Positions 42,445 to 54,450 of a stretch of 64,000 nucleotides of DNA are shown piece by piece; the first letter of the stretch is position 1; every line of letters starts with the position of its first letter. Both the position numbers and the translations under genes were made by a program. Under the pieces are notes generated by a model. It worked only from the letters and a program-made list of their open reading frames with translations, did not search any database and was not told the origin of the DNA. This DNA is from Beroe forskalii (taxonomy: Eukaryota > Ctenophora > Nuda > Beroida > Beroidae): positions 372,001 to 436,000 of the forward strand of contig WFMF01000050.1 in NCBI GenBank assembly GCA_011033025.1, in the 5' to 3' direction.

Positions 42445-43735
42445 TTCTATTGTTTTTCCTTGCCCTGGACTATATGCTAATATTTCTATTCTGTTTCCCT
42501 GCCCTGGGCTATATTCTAATATTTCCATTGTTTTTTATTGCTCTGGGCTATATGCTAATATTTCTATTATTTTTCCTTGCCCTGGGCTATATGCTAATAT
42601 TTCCATTGTGTTTCCCTGCCCTGGGCTATATGCTAATATTTCCATTTTTTCCTTGCACTGGGCTATATGCTAATTCTTCTATTGTTTTTCCTTGCCCTGG
42701 GCTATATGCTAATATTTCTATTTTTTCTTGCCCTGGGCTATATGCAAATATTTCTATTGTTTTTCCTTGCCCTGGGCTATATGCTAATATTTCTATTGTT
42801 TTTCCTTGCCCTGGACTATATGCTAATATTCTATTGTTTTTCCTTGCCCTGGGCTATATGCTTATATTTGTATTGTTTTTCCCTGCCCTGGGCTATATGC
42901 TAATATTTCCATAGTTTTTCCCTGCCTTGGGCTATATGCTAATATTTCCATTGTTTTTCCTTGCCCTGGGCTATATGCTAATATTTCTATTGTTTTTCCT
43001 TGCCCTGGGCTATATGCTAATATTTCTAATGTTTTTCCTTGCCCTGAAATATTACCATATAGCCCAGGGCAAGGAAAAACAATACAAATATTAGCATATA
43101 GCACAGGGCAAGGAAAAACAATAGAAATAAGGAAATATTAGCATATAGCCCAGGGCAAGGAAAAACAACGGAAATATTAGCATATAGCCCAGGGCAATGA
43201 AAAACAATAGAAATATTAGCATATAATCCAGGGCAAGGAAAAATAATAGAAATATAAGCATATAGCCCGGGGCAAGTAAAAACAATAGAAATATTAGCAT
43301 ATAGCCTAGGGCAAGGAAAAGCAATAGAAATATTAGCATATAAGAATATAGCCCAGGGCAAGGAAAAACAATAGAAATATTAGCATATAGCCCAAGGCAA
43401 GATAAAACAATGGAAATATTAGCATATAGCCCAGAGCAAGGAAAAACAATAGAAATATTAGCATATAGCCCAGGGCAAAGAAAAACAATAGAGTATTAGC
43501 ATATAGTAAAGGGCAAGGATAAACAGTAGAAATATTAGCATATAGCCCAGGGCAAGGAAAAACAATAGAAATATTAGCATATAGCCCAGGGCAAGGAAAA
43601 ACAATAGAAATATTAGCATATAGCCCAGGGCAAGGAAAAACAATAGAAATATTATCATATAGCCCAAGGCAAAGACAAACAATAGAAATATTAGCATATA
43701 GCCCAGGGCAAGGAAAAACAATAGAAATATTAGTG
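42445..43735. repeat. 40-bp minisatellite array C with head-to-head inversion
   Basis: Forward units fill 42445-43045 and reverse units 43046-43735. The turn lies at GCCCTGAAATATTACC, where a unit is cut. Variant units at the left edge match array A (TATTCTGTTTCCCTGCC then ATTGCTCTGGGC). Those on the right match array B (GAGTATTAGCATATAGTAAA). Confidence 0.93.
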
Positions 43736-43739
43736 AAAC

Positions 43740-44535
43740 AAAGATTAGTGAAACAAAGATTAAAATCTATAGCTGACAACATTTTCTTTTATTAGAATCA
43801 TATCAACTCAAATAATAATAATTATCAATTAATGTCAGTAAATTATAATCAGATAATATGTCGAACATTATTGGTGGTACCATTCAGACAAAAATATCAA
43901 ACAGTGTATTAAGTTGAAGTACACATTAGAAGTTATAATATAAGTCAAGATAATACTGAGGGACTCAGCCTAAGGTTCAGGGTTAGCTGCATGGGGTCAG
44001 GGATGGGTCAGAAGGTATGTTCAAGTTGTATAACAAAGCATTTCATTTGAGATGCTGTTGGGGTGGTGATGTTTTCTTTCAGCATGGTGAATTCAATTTT
44101 AGTTCCAGTTACTTAAGTCCTTATGACTAAACCTTAAGCCTTAATAAATGCGGGGAGTGCCTAAATTATATATTCAAATAATCAGGCACTCCCAATGTTG
44201 TAGTTTGAAGTCAGTAAGACTACAGGTTAGCTATAAAGACATAAGGGACCTATATAACAGTATAATGTTAGTATCATCAGTAATAGTATAACAACATCAA
44301 TAATACTATCACAACACCCAAATTCACACAAAACTTTTTGATAGTTTCAACTTTTCTCTCAAACAATCACTGCAGCTAAAGGATGCTCTTGCCTTGTCAG
44401 CTTAATCACATCTCTGGTACAGTGATTGTAATTTTGGGTATTTGAAGAAGGAAAAAAGTGGTATAATGGAAGCAAGAAGTAATTAAGGAAAGTTTGATGC
44501 TTTCTGCTTGGTAGTTGCAGGTTTTGAATATGATG
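43740..44535. other. Unassigned AT-rich DNA
   Basis: I see no gene or recognisable element. The stretch separates the minisatellite from the GTCCACC arrays. Confidence 0.4.
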
Positions 44536-44539
44536 GTTT

Positions 44540-45040
44540 GGCTAAAAAATGGGTGGACTTAACTCCGCCGCGGACCCGCTGCGGACCCGGTGGACCCGCT
44601 GCGGGTCCGCCGCAGACTCCACTAAAGTCCACCATAAAATTTTTTTGGTGGACTTTGGTGGTGGGTCCGCTGCGGGTCCGCTCGGGCTCCGCCGCGCACT
44701 GGTGGACAGTCCACCGAAAAAGTCCACCAAAAAAGTCCACCAGGGAAAAAAGTCCGCCGTGGATTGGAGTCCACCGCGGAGTTTTTGTCTACCGGTGGAC
44801 TCCCCAGGTGGACTCCACCAGCGGACTTTGGTCCACCGGCGGAGTCCACAGGTGGAGTCCACCAGCGGAGTCCACATGTGGATTCCACCAGCGGAGTCCA
44901 CAGGTGGAGTCCACCAGCGGAGTCCACATGTGGATTCCACCAGCGGAGTCCACAGGTGGAGTCCACCAGCGGAGTCCACAGGTGGAGTCCACAGGTGGAG
45001 TCCAACTCCACCAGCGGAGTCCTCTCGCGGATAACATTTT
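44540..45040. repeat. GGAGTCCACC/GGTGGACTCC array, left block with inverted arm
   Basis: Tandem GCGGAGTCCACAGGTGGAGT units (20-34 bp) fill 44800-45030. Upstream, 44640-44735 (GGTCCGCTCGGGCTCCGCCG, then GTGGACAGTCCACCGAAAAA) is repeated in inverse orientation at 46060-46165, so the two blocks may be the ends of one 1.6-kb palindromic element. Overlapping frames on both strands are repeat artefacts. Confidence 0.8.
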
Positions 45041-45132
45041 TGGCCCCGAAATTCCATGATTTTCTGGTGAAATAGCCGTCAAATCGCTCAAAATTTCCAT
45101 GAATTGCAGACGTCCGCATTATGTCCGATATA

Positions 45133-45584
45133 CCTTATCGGACATAATTATCACGGACTTTAGATTCACGGACATAAAACTTCACGGACATTAATATTCA
45201 CGTACGATCCAGCCACTTCAGATTTCAAAAAATCTTCAAAATTATCGGCTCGATTTCTCCCATTTTCCCCCACTTGAATGCTTGAATTGAAGATTTTTTC
45301 AATATTTTTCTTTAATAAATATGATAAATTTCCATATTGCAGGTACTAAGCATTAAAAAGAAGCATAATTTCCTTACAAATTCTATTATTTGTGCATTTC
45401 AAGAGAGGAGGTCAGAAATTTTGCGTCTCTACCCTATAAATTTTAGGACGAAATGCCGGACTTAATTTTCACGTACCTGAATATTACGGACATTAGTATC
45501 ACGGACAAAATTTTCACGGACATTAATATCCATGCTAAGGTGCTCAGCGTGAATTTAATATCCGTGATAATTATGTCCGATAAG
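45133..45584. mobile_element. ACGGACAT-family MITE, complete copy, TA duplication
   Basis: The 452-bp element has ends CCTTATCGGACATAATTATC and their complement, flanked by TA (45131-45132, 45585-45586). Subterminal CACGGACATTA words repeat in both arms. It is inserted at the left edge of a GTGTCCCATATA-family MITE fragment. Confidence 0.85.
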
Positions 45585-45586
45585 GT

Positions 45587-45778
45587 AAACGGGGCTGAGT
45601 GACATCACAGATCCGAAGGTCAATTTTTCTCTATCCTAAACCTTACCGAGACTCTTACCAAAACCCTTACCTTAATCCTGACCTTAAACCTAACAAATCC
45701 TGACCCCTAATCCCGACCAAAACCTTCAAAGCGCTAGATGCGCTTGATTATATTTTTCTGAGTGACGTCATTGTCATG
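45587..45778 (+). mobile_element. GTGTCCCATATA-family MITE fragment
   Basis: AACGGGGCTGAGTGACATCA, the CCTAAACC/CCTGACC centre and the AGCGCTAGATGCGCTTGATT block match copies 3-4 near 8.4-9.1 kb. Both extreme ends are missing. Confidence 0.75.
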
Positions 45779-45799
45779 CACATGGCACTCCTTTCCAAA

Positions 45800-46165
45800 A
45801 CCATACAGCCCTAATGGCGGAGTCCACTGGCAGAGTCCACTGGCAGATTCCACCAGTGGAGTTTACTGGTGGACTCCACCGGCGGAGTCCACTGGCGGAG
45901 TCGACTCCACTGGGGATTCGAGTCCACTGGCGGAGTTGAGTCCACTGGCGGAGTAGAGTCAACCAGTGGACTCCACTGGTGGAGTCCGCCAGTGGACTCA
46001 ACTCCGCCAGTGGACTCCGCCGGTGGAGTCCACTGACTCCACGGCGGACTTACCTCCACAATTATTTTAGTCCACGGTGGACTTTTTTGGTGGACTTTTT
46101 CGGTGGACTGTCCACCAGTGCGCGGCGGAGCCCGAGCGGACCCGCAGCGGGCCCACCACTCCGCA
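45800..46165. repeat. GGAGTCCACTGG array, right block
   Basis: Units of GGCGGAGTCCACT in both orientations, ending in the inverted arm described for 44640-44735. No gene is supported. Confidence 0.78.
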
Positions 46166-46184
46166 GCGGAGTTTCGAAAAGTCC

Positions 46185-46410
46185 GCTGCGGGTAGGAAAC
46201 GACCGGTTACAGTTTTTCGAAAATTCCGGTTTCGGTTTCGGTTTCGGTTTACCAATTTATGGAATGTCGGTAACGGTTACGGTTACGGTTTGCCAAATTC
46301 ATTAACGTCGGTTACGGTTTCGGTTACGGTTAGTAACAGCCAAAAACCGCGGTTACGGTTTCGGTTACGGTTTGCTCAAATTAACGGTTTTTATTCGGTT
46401 CGGTTCGGTT
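46185..46410. repeat. CGGTTT/CGGTTA hexamer-rich repeat
   Basis: Clustered GGTTTC and GGTTAC hexamers occur in several runs. They resemble degraded telomere-like or simple-sequence DNA, but the hexamer is not a standard telomere unit. Confidence 0.7.
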
Positions 46411-46735
46411 AGTGGACATTTTAAAATCTTTGACTCAAAATTTTAAATAGTCTATCCTATAGTAGTGAAGTACCTATAGTAGTGAAGTACCTTTCCTATA
46501 TTTGTTGATAAACATAATATTATACATTATGCAAACTGTACCAAACGAGTTACAACATGCGAACTGCTGCCTCTCACTCTAAATATCATGTTAACTTCAA
46601 TATCTTCTATAGTTCTATCCATCCAGTGAATTCGAGTTGTTATTGGTCGGCTAATATCATCGAGTGGCGAAGCCACCAATAACGCTCTTATTTTCCAACA
46701 CGCAAGAACTTTTAACCAATAGCAGTTCGTTCAAT

Positions 46736-46805
46736 ACCTTATCGGACATAATTATCACGGACTCTAGTTTCACGGACATAAAACTTCACGGACATTAATA
46801 TTCGC
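46736..46805 (+). mobile_element. ACGGACAT-family MITE, left-end fragment
   Basis: TACCTTATCGGACATAATTA and following CACGGACAT words match 45131-45200. The rest is absent. Confidence 0.7.
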
Positions 46806-47345
46806 TCGATCCAACCACCTCAAATTTTAAGAAATCTTCAAAATACTCGGCTCGACTTCTCCCGTTTCCTTCCACGACTTGATTACTTACTTGAAGATTT
46901 TCCTCCCCCATTGGCCTTTTGTGTATACAAAAGGCAATAAGGAAGGTTGGTAGAGATCGTGGTCTGGGAAGGTTAGAAATAGGATATGTGCATATCAGGT
47001 CAGAGTTTGCAATACAACTACTGTAATTTCTGGAAAGTGCCTGGATTTCTCCTTTATAATATCAGTCGCGAAAATGTCTCTCCGTCCCTCCGTGTCCCAT
47101 TTTCACAAAATGTTCAAAATCACGAATTTCTCAATTTTGGAGATGTCGATTATCAAAAACAAAAATCTTTTAGGCTGACCAGGCCCATCCGTGCCACATA
47201 TTGCTCGAACTCTCTAAATTATGATAAGTTCTAAATTAAATTAAATTAATTAAAAGAGCTGATGAGATTTCGTGTCAGAAATCTTAGGACTGAGTTGGAC
47301 TGGTTGTAGGAAAAGGCTTCCGTTCTGTAGTTCGTTAAGTGCCAA

Positions 47346-47903
47346 AGTCAGTCAATCAGTCAGTCAATCAGTCAGTCAATCAGTCAGTCAATCAGTCAGT
47401 CAATCAGTCAGTCAATCAGTCAGTCAATCAGTCAGTCAATCAGTCAGTCAATCGGTCAGTCAAAATCAGGTCAATCAGTCAGTCGGTCAATCGGTCAGTC
47501 AATCAGTCAGTCAATCAGTCAGTCAATCCGTCAGTCAATCAGTCAGTCAATCAGTCAGTCAATCAGTCAGTCAATCAGTCAGTCAATCAGTCAGTCAATC
47601 GGTCAGTCAATCAGTCAGTCAATCAGTCAGTCAATCAGTCAGTCAATCAGTCAGTCAATCAGTCAGTCAATCAGTCAGTCAATCAGTCCAATTCAATCAG
47701 TCGGTCAATCAGTCAGTCGATCGGTCGGTCAAGTCAGTCGGTCAATCAGGTCAGTCAGTCAGTCAGTCAATCAGTCAGTCAATCAGTCGGTCAATCCAGT
47801 CAGTCAATCGGTCAGTCAATCGGTCAGTCAATCAATTCGGTCAATCCAGTCAGTCAATCAGTCAGTCAATCAGTCAGTCAATCAGTCAGTCAATCAGTCA
47901 GTT
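47346..47903. repeat. 12-bp satellite (GTCAATCAGTCA)n
   Basis: About 45 copies, with GGTCA variants and a few single-base slips that move between frames. SVSQ and NQSV frames of up to 212 codons are artefacts of the 12-bp period. Confidence 0.95.
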
Positions 47904-47939
47904 AATATGAAAAGATAAAGTCACACACTGAAAAGATAA

Positions 47940-48392
47940 AAGGAGGGAGGGACATAGCTGAATTCATCCATCCAGACTTCAACAGCTAAAGGGAGGAGGG
48001 GGGATTTAGCTGAATTCATCCGTTCCAGACTTCAACAGCTGCTAAAGGGAGGGGGACTTTGCTGAATTCATCCGTTCAGACTTCAACAGCTGCTAAAGGG
48101 AGGGAGGGGACTTTGCTGAATTCATCCGTTCAGACTTCAACAGCTATAGGGAGGGAGGGGACATAGCTGAATTCATCCATTCAGACTTCAACAGCTAAAG
48201 GGAGGAGGGGGACTTAGCTGAATTCATCCGTTCAGACTTCAACAGCTGCTAAAGGGAGGGACTTAGCTGAATTCATCCGTTCAAGACTTCAACAGCTATA
48301 GGGAGGAGAGGACATAGCTGAATTCATCCATTCAGACTTCAACAGCTAAAGGGAGGAGGAGGGGGACTTAGCTGAATTCATCCGTTCCTTTT
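47940..48392. repeat. ~55-bp minisatellite (GCTGAATTCATCCGTTCAGAC), block 1
   Basis: Eight or so units hold AGACTTCAACAGCT, AAAGGGAGGGGGAC and TTAGCTGAATTCATCCGTTC. The same array flanks both non-LTR ORF1 fragments. Confidence 0.92.
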
Positions 48393-48654
48393 GATTGAAA
48401 ACCAGTGGGGTACCACTAGGGCTTTGAAAATATATACATAAATCTGAAATCATTCTCCAAAAAGTAATATTTGAAAATCTCCTCAACGAAAACTAAATAG
48501 TATGAAAAATATGCGAAAACATTCATTAGTTTTGTGTGATATTTGTATCAAACTCATGTAACACTGTGCTGCAAAACCTAGAACAATAGAGGAACAATAT
48601 TAAATTCACATCATGCATTCGCGATCGACCAATAATAGGCATCGTTTGAAATGA

Positions 48655-49520
48655 TCACGATCCGTTAGAGTTGACCACAGTCACTACAGAACCGAATTTG
48701 ATGTAATGTTTTCTGCTAGGATCACCGTCACGTTTCTTCTTCAACTCCTCAATAAGGAGTTTATGTGCCGAGCGTTCGTCCATAGTCCTATCCGGTCTAA
48801 TAAAAACTGAACTGAACTTCTGTGAGTTCCGCAGCTTCTTGGCCTGCACTAAGATGTCTAGATGTGCTCGTACACGACAACATAACCTTCACTGGTCTTG
48901 AGCGCTTCTGGTCCCCGGTCTTGCCCACGACAAACCTCAGCAGCAGGTTTGATTCCCAGCTCTCCGAACACTTCCAGCACTTTACCAGACAAGTCCTCAT
49001 CCTTTTCTTCAGGCACACCGAACAACATCAGGTTCCTACTCCTATCTTCCCTGAACAACATCCTTAACTACACTTTTCAGCGTCTGCTGACTGATCTGCG
49101 CTGATTCACCAGTGCTTTTTACAGCCTCGCTGTATGTCTTGATCTGCTCTTCAACAGTCTTCGTTACTGATTCCGTCACCGCACTCTGTACTGAGTTCAA
49201 CATCTTGTCCTTGCAAATAATCATCTCATGCTGTTGAACAATAACAAGCTTCTGCGACTTCACGAGGTCTGATTTAGTAGTCTGAAGATCTGACCTGGCA
49301 TGTCTGAGACTGTTGTTCTGAATTCGCACATACTGAAACAACCGCAACACATTGTGACAAGCTTTTCCTTGCTCAACTCTCGGCACTTTGACGGCGTAAC
49401 ATGGGTCGGATCGTCGCAGGTCAACTCCGCCATTGCCCTTCCGAGCCAAAGACTTGCCCTTCCCACCAAATCGTCAATTTCTCTGTCATTAGAGGGCTTT
49501 GTAGAAGTATTTGCAGCCAT
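48655..49520 (-). pseudogene. Non-LTR retrotransposon ORF1-like fragment, copy 1
   Basis: Read in three or four frames from ATG 49520: AANTSTKPSNDREIDDLVGR; a coiled-coil region (NNSLRHARSDLQTTKSDLVK, then SVVKDVVQ); an RRM-like region RSRNLMLFGVPEEKDEDL with VFGELGIKPAAEVC; and KKLRNSQKFSSVFIRPDRT with LLIEELKKKRD, ending at the stop 48655-48657. This is the ORF1 architecture of CR1/L1-like elements: coiled coil, RRM, C-terminal domain. Frameshifts near 49380, 49045 and 48855 inactivate it. No ORF2 is nearby. Confidence 0.75.
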
Positions 49521-49654
49521 GGTATTCAGGAATACACACAGCCACAATAACGGTGTTGTGCGATTATCAAGCAACTGATAACAGAGAGATAAAATCAACA
49601 CGCACACAAATAATGGTATACTGCACTGATGAAATAATGGTATACTGCACTGCT

Positions 49655-50240
49655 GTTCCAGACTTCAACAGCTATAGGGAGGGAGGGACATAGCTGAATT
49701 CATCCATTCAGACTCAACAGCTAAAGGGAGGGGAGGGGGGACTTAGCTGAATTCATCCGTTCCAGACTTCAACAGCTGCTAAAGGGAGGGGGGGGACTTT
49801 GCTGAATTCATCCGTTCCAGACTTCAACAGCTATAGGGAGGGGAGGGGACATAGCTGAATTCATCCATTCCAGACTTCAACAGCTAAAGGGAGGGGAGGG
49901 GGGACTTAGCTGAATTCATCCGTTCCAGACTACAACAGCTGCTAAAGGGAGGGGGGGGGGGGACTTTGCTGAATTCATCCGTTCCAGACTTCAACAGCTA
50001 TAGGGAGGGAGGGACATAGCTGAACCATCAATTCAGACTTCAACAGCTAAAGGGAGGGGGGACTTAGCTGAATTCATCCGTTCCAGACTTCAACAGCTGC
50101 TAAAGGGAGGGGAGGGGGGACTTAGCTGAATTCATCCATTCCAGACTTCAACAGCTATAGGGAGGAGAGGACATACAAGATCCATTCCAGACTTCAACAG
50201 CTAAAGGGAGGGGAGGGGGGGACTTAGCTGAATTCATCCG
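49655..50240. repeat. ~55-bp minisatellite, block 2
   Basis: Same unit as 47940-48392, about ten copies, with variable G-runs. Confidence 0.92.
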
Positions 50241-50332
50241 TTCCTTTTGATTGAAAACCCGCGGTGGGGTACCACTAAGGGCTTTGAAAATATATACATA
50301 AATCTGAAATCATTCTCCAAAAAGTAATATTT

Positions 50333-52105
50333 CATCAATAGTTGGATTAAGGGTACAGTTTGGGGGACAAGCCAAATAGGGCTAAAATCGGTGGGTTGTC
50401 TTAATGTTGCTGAAAAATGGTTAATAATCCTGCAATTGACCTCAAAGTAAGGTTATTATGACTCTCAAATGATTATAGCAGATAGCGTTGTAAAGTAAAT
50501 GGTTAATATTTATTCCAAATGTGGTTTTTTGGTGGTTAAAGTAGAAAAAGTCACATTTAACCACTTTCTGAAATTTGTTTTTGGCTGAAAATTGTCTCAG
50601 AAGCTGATATAAGCCTTCATTTTAGTATTTCATTGAAATTTCCACTTAAAAGGCTAAATTGTTGCCAAAAATGTGGTTAAAATAAACATTGGTAAAATAG
50701 CTTATAATCTGTAATCATCAAAATAGTGGTTAATAATGGCCTGTAGGAATTGGAAACTGTCATACATATTTTTGGATGATAGAAACTACATATATGATAT
50801 GAAAATATGCACTTTGTTGATTTTGGTGGTTAAATAGATCAAAAAAGGTATTTTAAACCTAAATTTGGGGATTTTAACCACTAAATTGGCACCTTTTGTC
50901 CTGAATTTGAAAGGAGAATGTTCTCTAAGGTGTTAAAGAGCATATGCAATCAAATTTATATCATTCTGAACAGTTTTAAAAGCTGAAACGGTGGTTAAAA
51001 AGGACATTATCCAGAAATGGCCATTTAAGCAAAAATGCTTGTTTTTGGGCCATAAAGTGGTTAAATTGAATTTTTGATGGTTAATTCCAATTCAGAAAGA
51101 AACATACCATTAAGATAAACTAGCAAACTGAATTTGAGCCAATTATAACTTTGCGTTGTGAAGTTATGTGGTTAAAACTTCAAAAACCAGTTGTCCGACT
51201 AGCCTAAAAAATAAAGGTTATCATTAACCACCACCAAGACTACATCAGATACAGAAAATTTATTGGTGTTGGGAATTTCTGGCATTATTGGCAGACCATA
51301 TACAACAAAAAATTTTGATAGTCTGGTCTATGTTGTAGTTGTTATTATGGTTAAACAATTTTCAGTGGACGACAAGTCGAAAAAAATGTTTGGGGCCCAA
51401 TTGGTGGTTAAATTTGATTTTAACCATTTGAAACCCATTGCATATGATTTTCGCAATGGAGTTCTAACACAATATGTTGGCTCTAGGAATTGGTCTTTGC
51501 TTGAGTTATGTGGTTAAAATGAGTTAAAACCACAGCAGCATACAAGGAAAAAAGCCACTTATCGTTAACCACCACCGACATTTTTTGAGGTAGAAATGTA
51601 GGACCTTCACCAAAACTATTTCGCAATGGGGCTCCACCTAACCACCAAGTCTCAGAACTCTTCCTCCTTTTTTTCAGCCGTGGTGGTGAAATAACCACGC
51701 GCGCCGCGCGCGCGCGCGCGGGAAACCCGCTTAACCTTCACCACCGCCGAGCCAACATGAGGTAAATTTTCAAGCCCCATTGGATTAAGTCATACTACAT
51801 CTCATCTCTCTGCTGGACTTGGTTTCAGATCTCAGAGATTTATACTTTTCTCAATATTTGCCACTCTTTGTGGTTAATTGAGCATTTGTCCCCTGAAATT
51901 GCCAATTTTGGCCTTTTTTTCACCACTTTTTGGCCCCTGGTTCTCACCAGAAGGCTTTGGAAGGATCAAATTTATGCTTGGTCGACAGCTCAATGCCTTC
52001 TGGATGTGGTGTAACTGGTTTCAATTTTGAATTCACTAATTTGTGACCATAGCAGTGGTTAAATGTGAGCTAGTTGGAATTGTAACCTTAATCCAACTAT
52101 TGATG
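50333..52105. mobile_element. 1.77-kb TIR element with ATTT duplication and a dispersed GTGGTTAAA motif
   Basis: Perfect 20-bp ends CATCAATAGTTGGATTAAGG are flanked by ATTT (50329-50332, 52106-52109). The paralogous segment at 48469-48472 preserves the uninterrupted site GTAATATTTGAAAATC. The interior carries about twenty GGTTAA/TTAACC motifs, mostly GTGGTTAAA, in both orientations and irregularly spaced. It also has a pure CG dinucleotide tract (51698-51720). No frame over 84 codons exists, so no transposase is encoded. Confidence 0.88.
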
Positions 52106-52294
52106 ATTTGAAAATCTCACTCAACGAAAACTAAATAGTATGAAAAAATATGCGAAAACATTCATTAGTTTTGTGTGATATTTGTATCAAACTCATGTAA
52201 CACTGTGCTGCAAAACCTAGACCAATAGAGGAACAATATTAAATTCACATCATGCATTCGCGATCGACCAATAATAGTCATCGTGTTGAAATGA

Positions 52295-53162
52295 TCACGA
52301 TCCGTTAGAGTTGACCACAGTCACTACAGAACCGAATTTGATGTAATGTTTTCTGCTAGGATCACCACAACGTTTCTTCTTCAACTCCTCAATAAGGAGT
52401 TTATGTGCCGAGCGTTCGTCCATAGTCCTATCCGGTCTAATAAAGACTGAACTGAACTTCTGTGAGTTCCGCAGCTTCTGGCCTGCACTAAGATGTGTCT
52501 AGATGTGCTCGTACACGACAACATAACCTTCACTGGTCTTGAGCGCTTCTGGTCCCCGGTCTTGCCCACATGACAAACCTCAGCAGCAGGTTTGATTCCC
52601 AGCCTCCGAACACTTCCAGCACTTTACCAGACAAGTCCTCATCCTTTTCTTCAGGCACACCGAACAACATCAGGTTCCTACTCCTATCTTCTTCCTGAAC
52701 AACATCCTTAACTACACTTTTCAGCGTCTGCTGACTGATCTGCGCTGATTCACCAGTGCTTTTACAGCCTCGCTGTATGTCTGATCTGCTCTTCAACAGT
52801 CTTCGTTACTGATTCCGTCACCGCACTCTGTACTGAGTTCAACATCTTGTCCTTGCAAATAATCATCTCATGCTGTTGAACAATAACAAGCTTCTGCGAC
52901 TTCACGAGGTCTGATTTCGTAGCCTGAAGATCTGACCTGGCATGTCTGAGACTGTTGTTCTGAATTCGCACATACTGAAACGCTTCGCAACACATTGTGA
53001 CAAGCTTTTCCTTTGCTCAACTCGGCACTTTGACGGCGTAACATGGGTCGGATCGTCGCAGGTCAACTCCGCCATTGCCCTTCCGAGCCAAAGACTTGCC
53101 CTTCCCACCAAATCGTCAATTTCTCTGTCATTAGAGGGCTTTGTAGAAGTATTTGCAGCCAT
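52295..53162 (-). pseudogene. Non-LTR ORF1-like fragment, copy 2
   Basis: A direct duplicate of 48655-49520 with the same start (ATG 53162) and stop, and its own indels (for example near 53025, 52780 and 52500). It shares the flanking sequence and bounding minisatellite, so the whole segment of about 1.86 kb was duplicated in tandem. Confidence 0.8.
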
Positions 53163-53294
53163 GGTATTCAGGAATACACACAGCCACAATAACGGTGTTG
53201 TGCGATTATCAAGCAACTGATAACAGAGAGATAAAATCAACACGCACACAAATAATGGTATACTGCACTGATGAAATAATGGTATACTGCACTG

Positions 53295-53520
53295 CTGTTC
53301 CAGACTTCAACAGCTATAGGGAGGGGAGGGGACATAGCTGAATTCATCCATTCTAGACTTCAACAGCTAAAGGGAGGGGAGGGGGGACTTAGCTGAATTC
53401 ATCCCTTCCAGACTTCAACAGCTGCTAAAGGGAGGGGGACTTTGCTGAATTCATCCGTTCCAGACATCAACAGCTATAGGGAGGGGAGGGGACATAGCTG
53501 AATTCATCTTTTCCAGACTT
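53295..53520. repeat. ~55-bp minisatellite, block 3
   Basis: Four further units, cut off by the purine tract. Confidence 0.9.
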
Positions 53521-53555
53521 TTGTTTTATTCTGAAAAAATTTTTTGTTTTATTCT

Positions 53556-54450
53556 AAGGGGAGGGAAGGGAGGAGGGGAAGGAAGGAGGGGAAGGGAGGA
53601 AGGCAAGGGAGGAAGGGAAGGGAAGAAGGGAAGGGGGAGGGAAGGGAGGAAGGCAAGGGAGGAAGGCAAGGGAGGAAGGGAAGGGAAAGGAGGAAGGGAA
53701 AAGAGGAAGGGAAAGGAGGAAGGGAAGGGAGGAAGGGAAGGGAGGAAGGGAAGGGAGGAAGGGAAGGGAGGAAGGGAAGGGAGGAAGGGAAGGGAGGAAG
53801 GCCAAGGGAATGGAGGAAGGGAATGGAGGAAGGGAAGGGAGGAAGGGAAGGGAGGAAGGGAAGGAGAAGGGAGGAAGGAAGAGAGAGAAGGGAAGGAGGA
53901 AGGGAAGGAAGAGGAGGAAGGAAGGAGAAGGAAGGAGGAAGGAAGGAGGAAGGGAAGGAGAAGGAAGGAGAAGGAAGGAGGAAGGAAGGAGGAAGGAAGG
54001 AGGAAGGAAGGAGGAAGGGAAGGAGGAAGGAAGGAGGAAGGAAGGAGAAGGAAGGAAGGAGGAAGGAAAGGAGAAGGAAGGAGGAAGGAAGGAGGAAGGA
54101 AGGAGGAAGGGAAGGAGGAGGAAGGAGAAGGAGAAGGGAAGGGAGGAAGGAAGGAGGAAGGAAGGAGGAAGGAAGGGAGGAAGGAAGGAGGAAGGGAGGA
54201 GGTTCAGACAGGAACAAGGATAGGGAGGAGGAGGACAGGAAGGAGAAGGGAAGAAGGAAGGAAGGAGGGAGGAGGAAGAAAAAAGGAGGAAGGAGAAGGG
54301 AGAGAAGGAGGAGGAAGGAAGGAGGGAAGGGAGGAAGGCAAGGGAGGAAGGGAAAGGAAGAAGGAAGGGGAAGGAAGGGAGGAAGGCAAGGGAGGAAGGA
54401 AGGGAGAAGGCAAGGAGGAAGGAGAAGGAAGGGAAAGGAGGAAGGGAAAT
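53556..54450. repeat. 0.9-kb purine-only tract (GGAAGGAGGAAGG)n
   Basis: The plus strand is almost wholly A/G for about 890 bp, in imperfect 11-13 bp units. Extended polypurine mirror repeats can form triplex (H-DNA). The 309-366 codon frames on both strands are artefacts. Confidence 0.95.

Noticed and set aside
44483..46412. Overlapping 60-183 codon frames on both strands, Ser/Pro/Thr/Trp rich
   Set aside because: They read through GTCCACC and CGGTTT repeats; several frames are open at once and none has a domain.
47272..47910. Ser/Gln/Val-rich 212-codon frame
   Set aside because: A 12-bp satellite read in frame.
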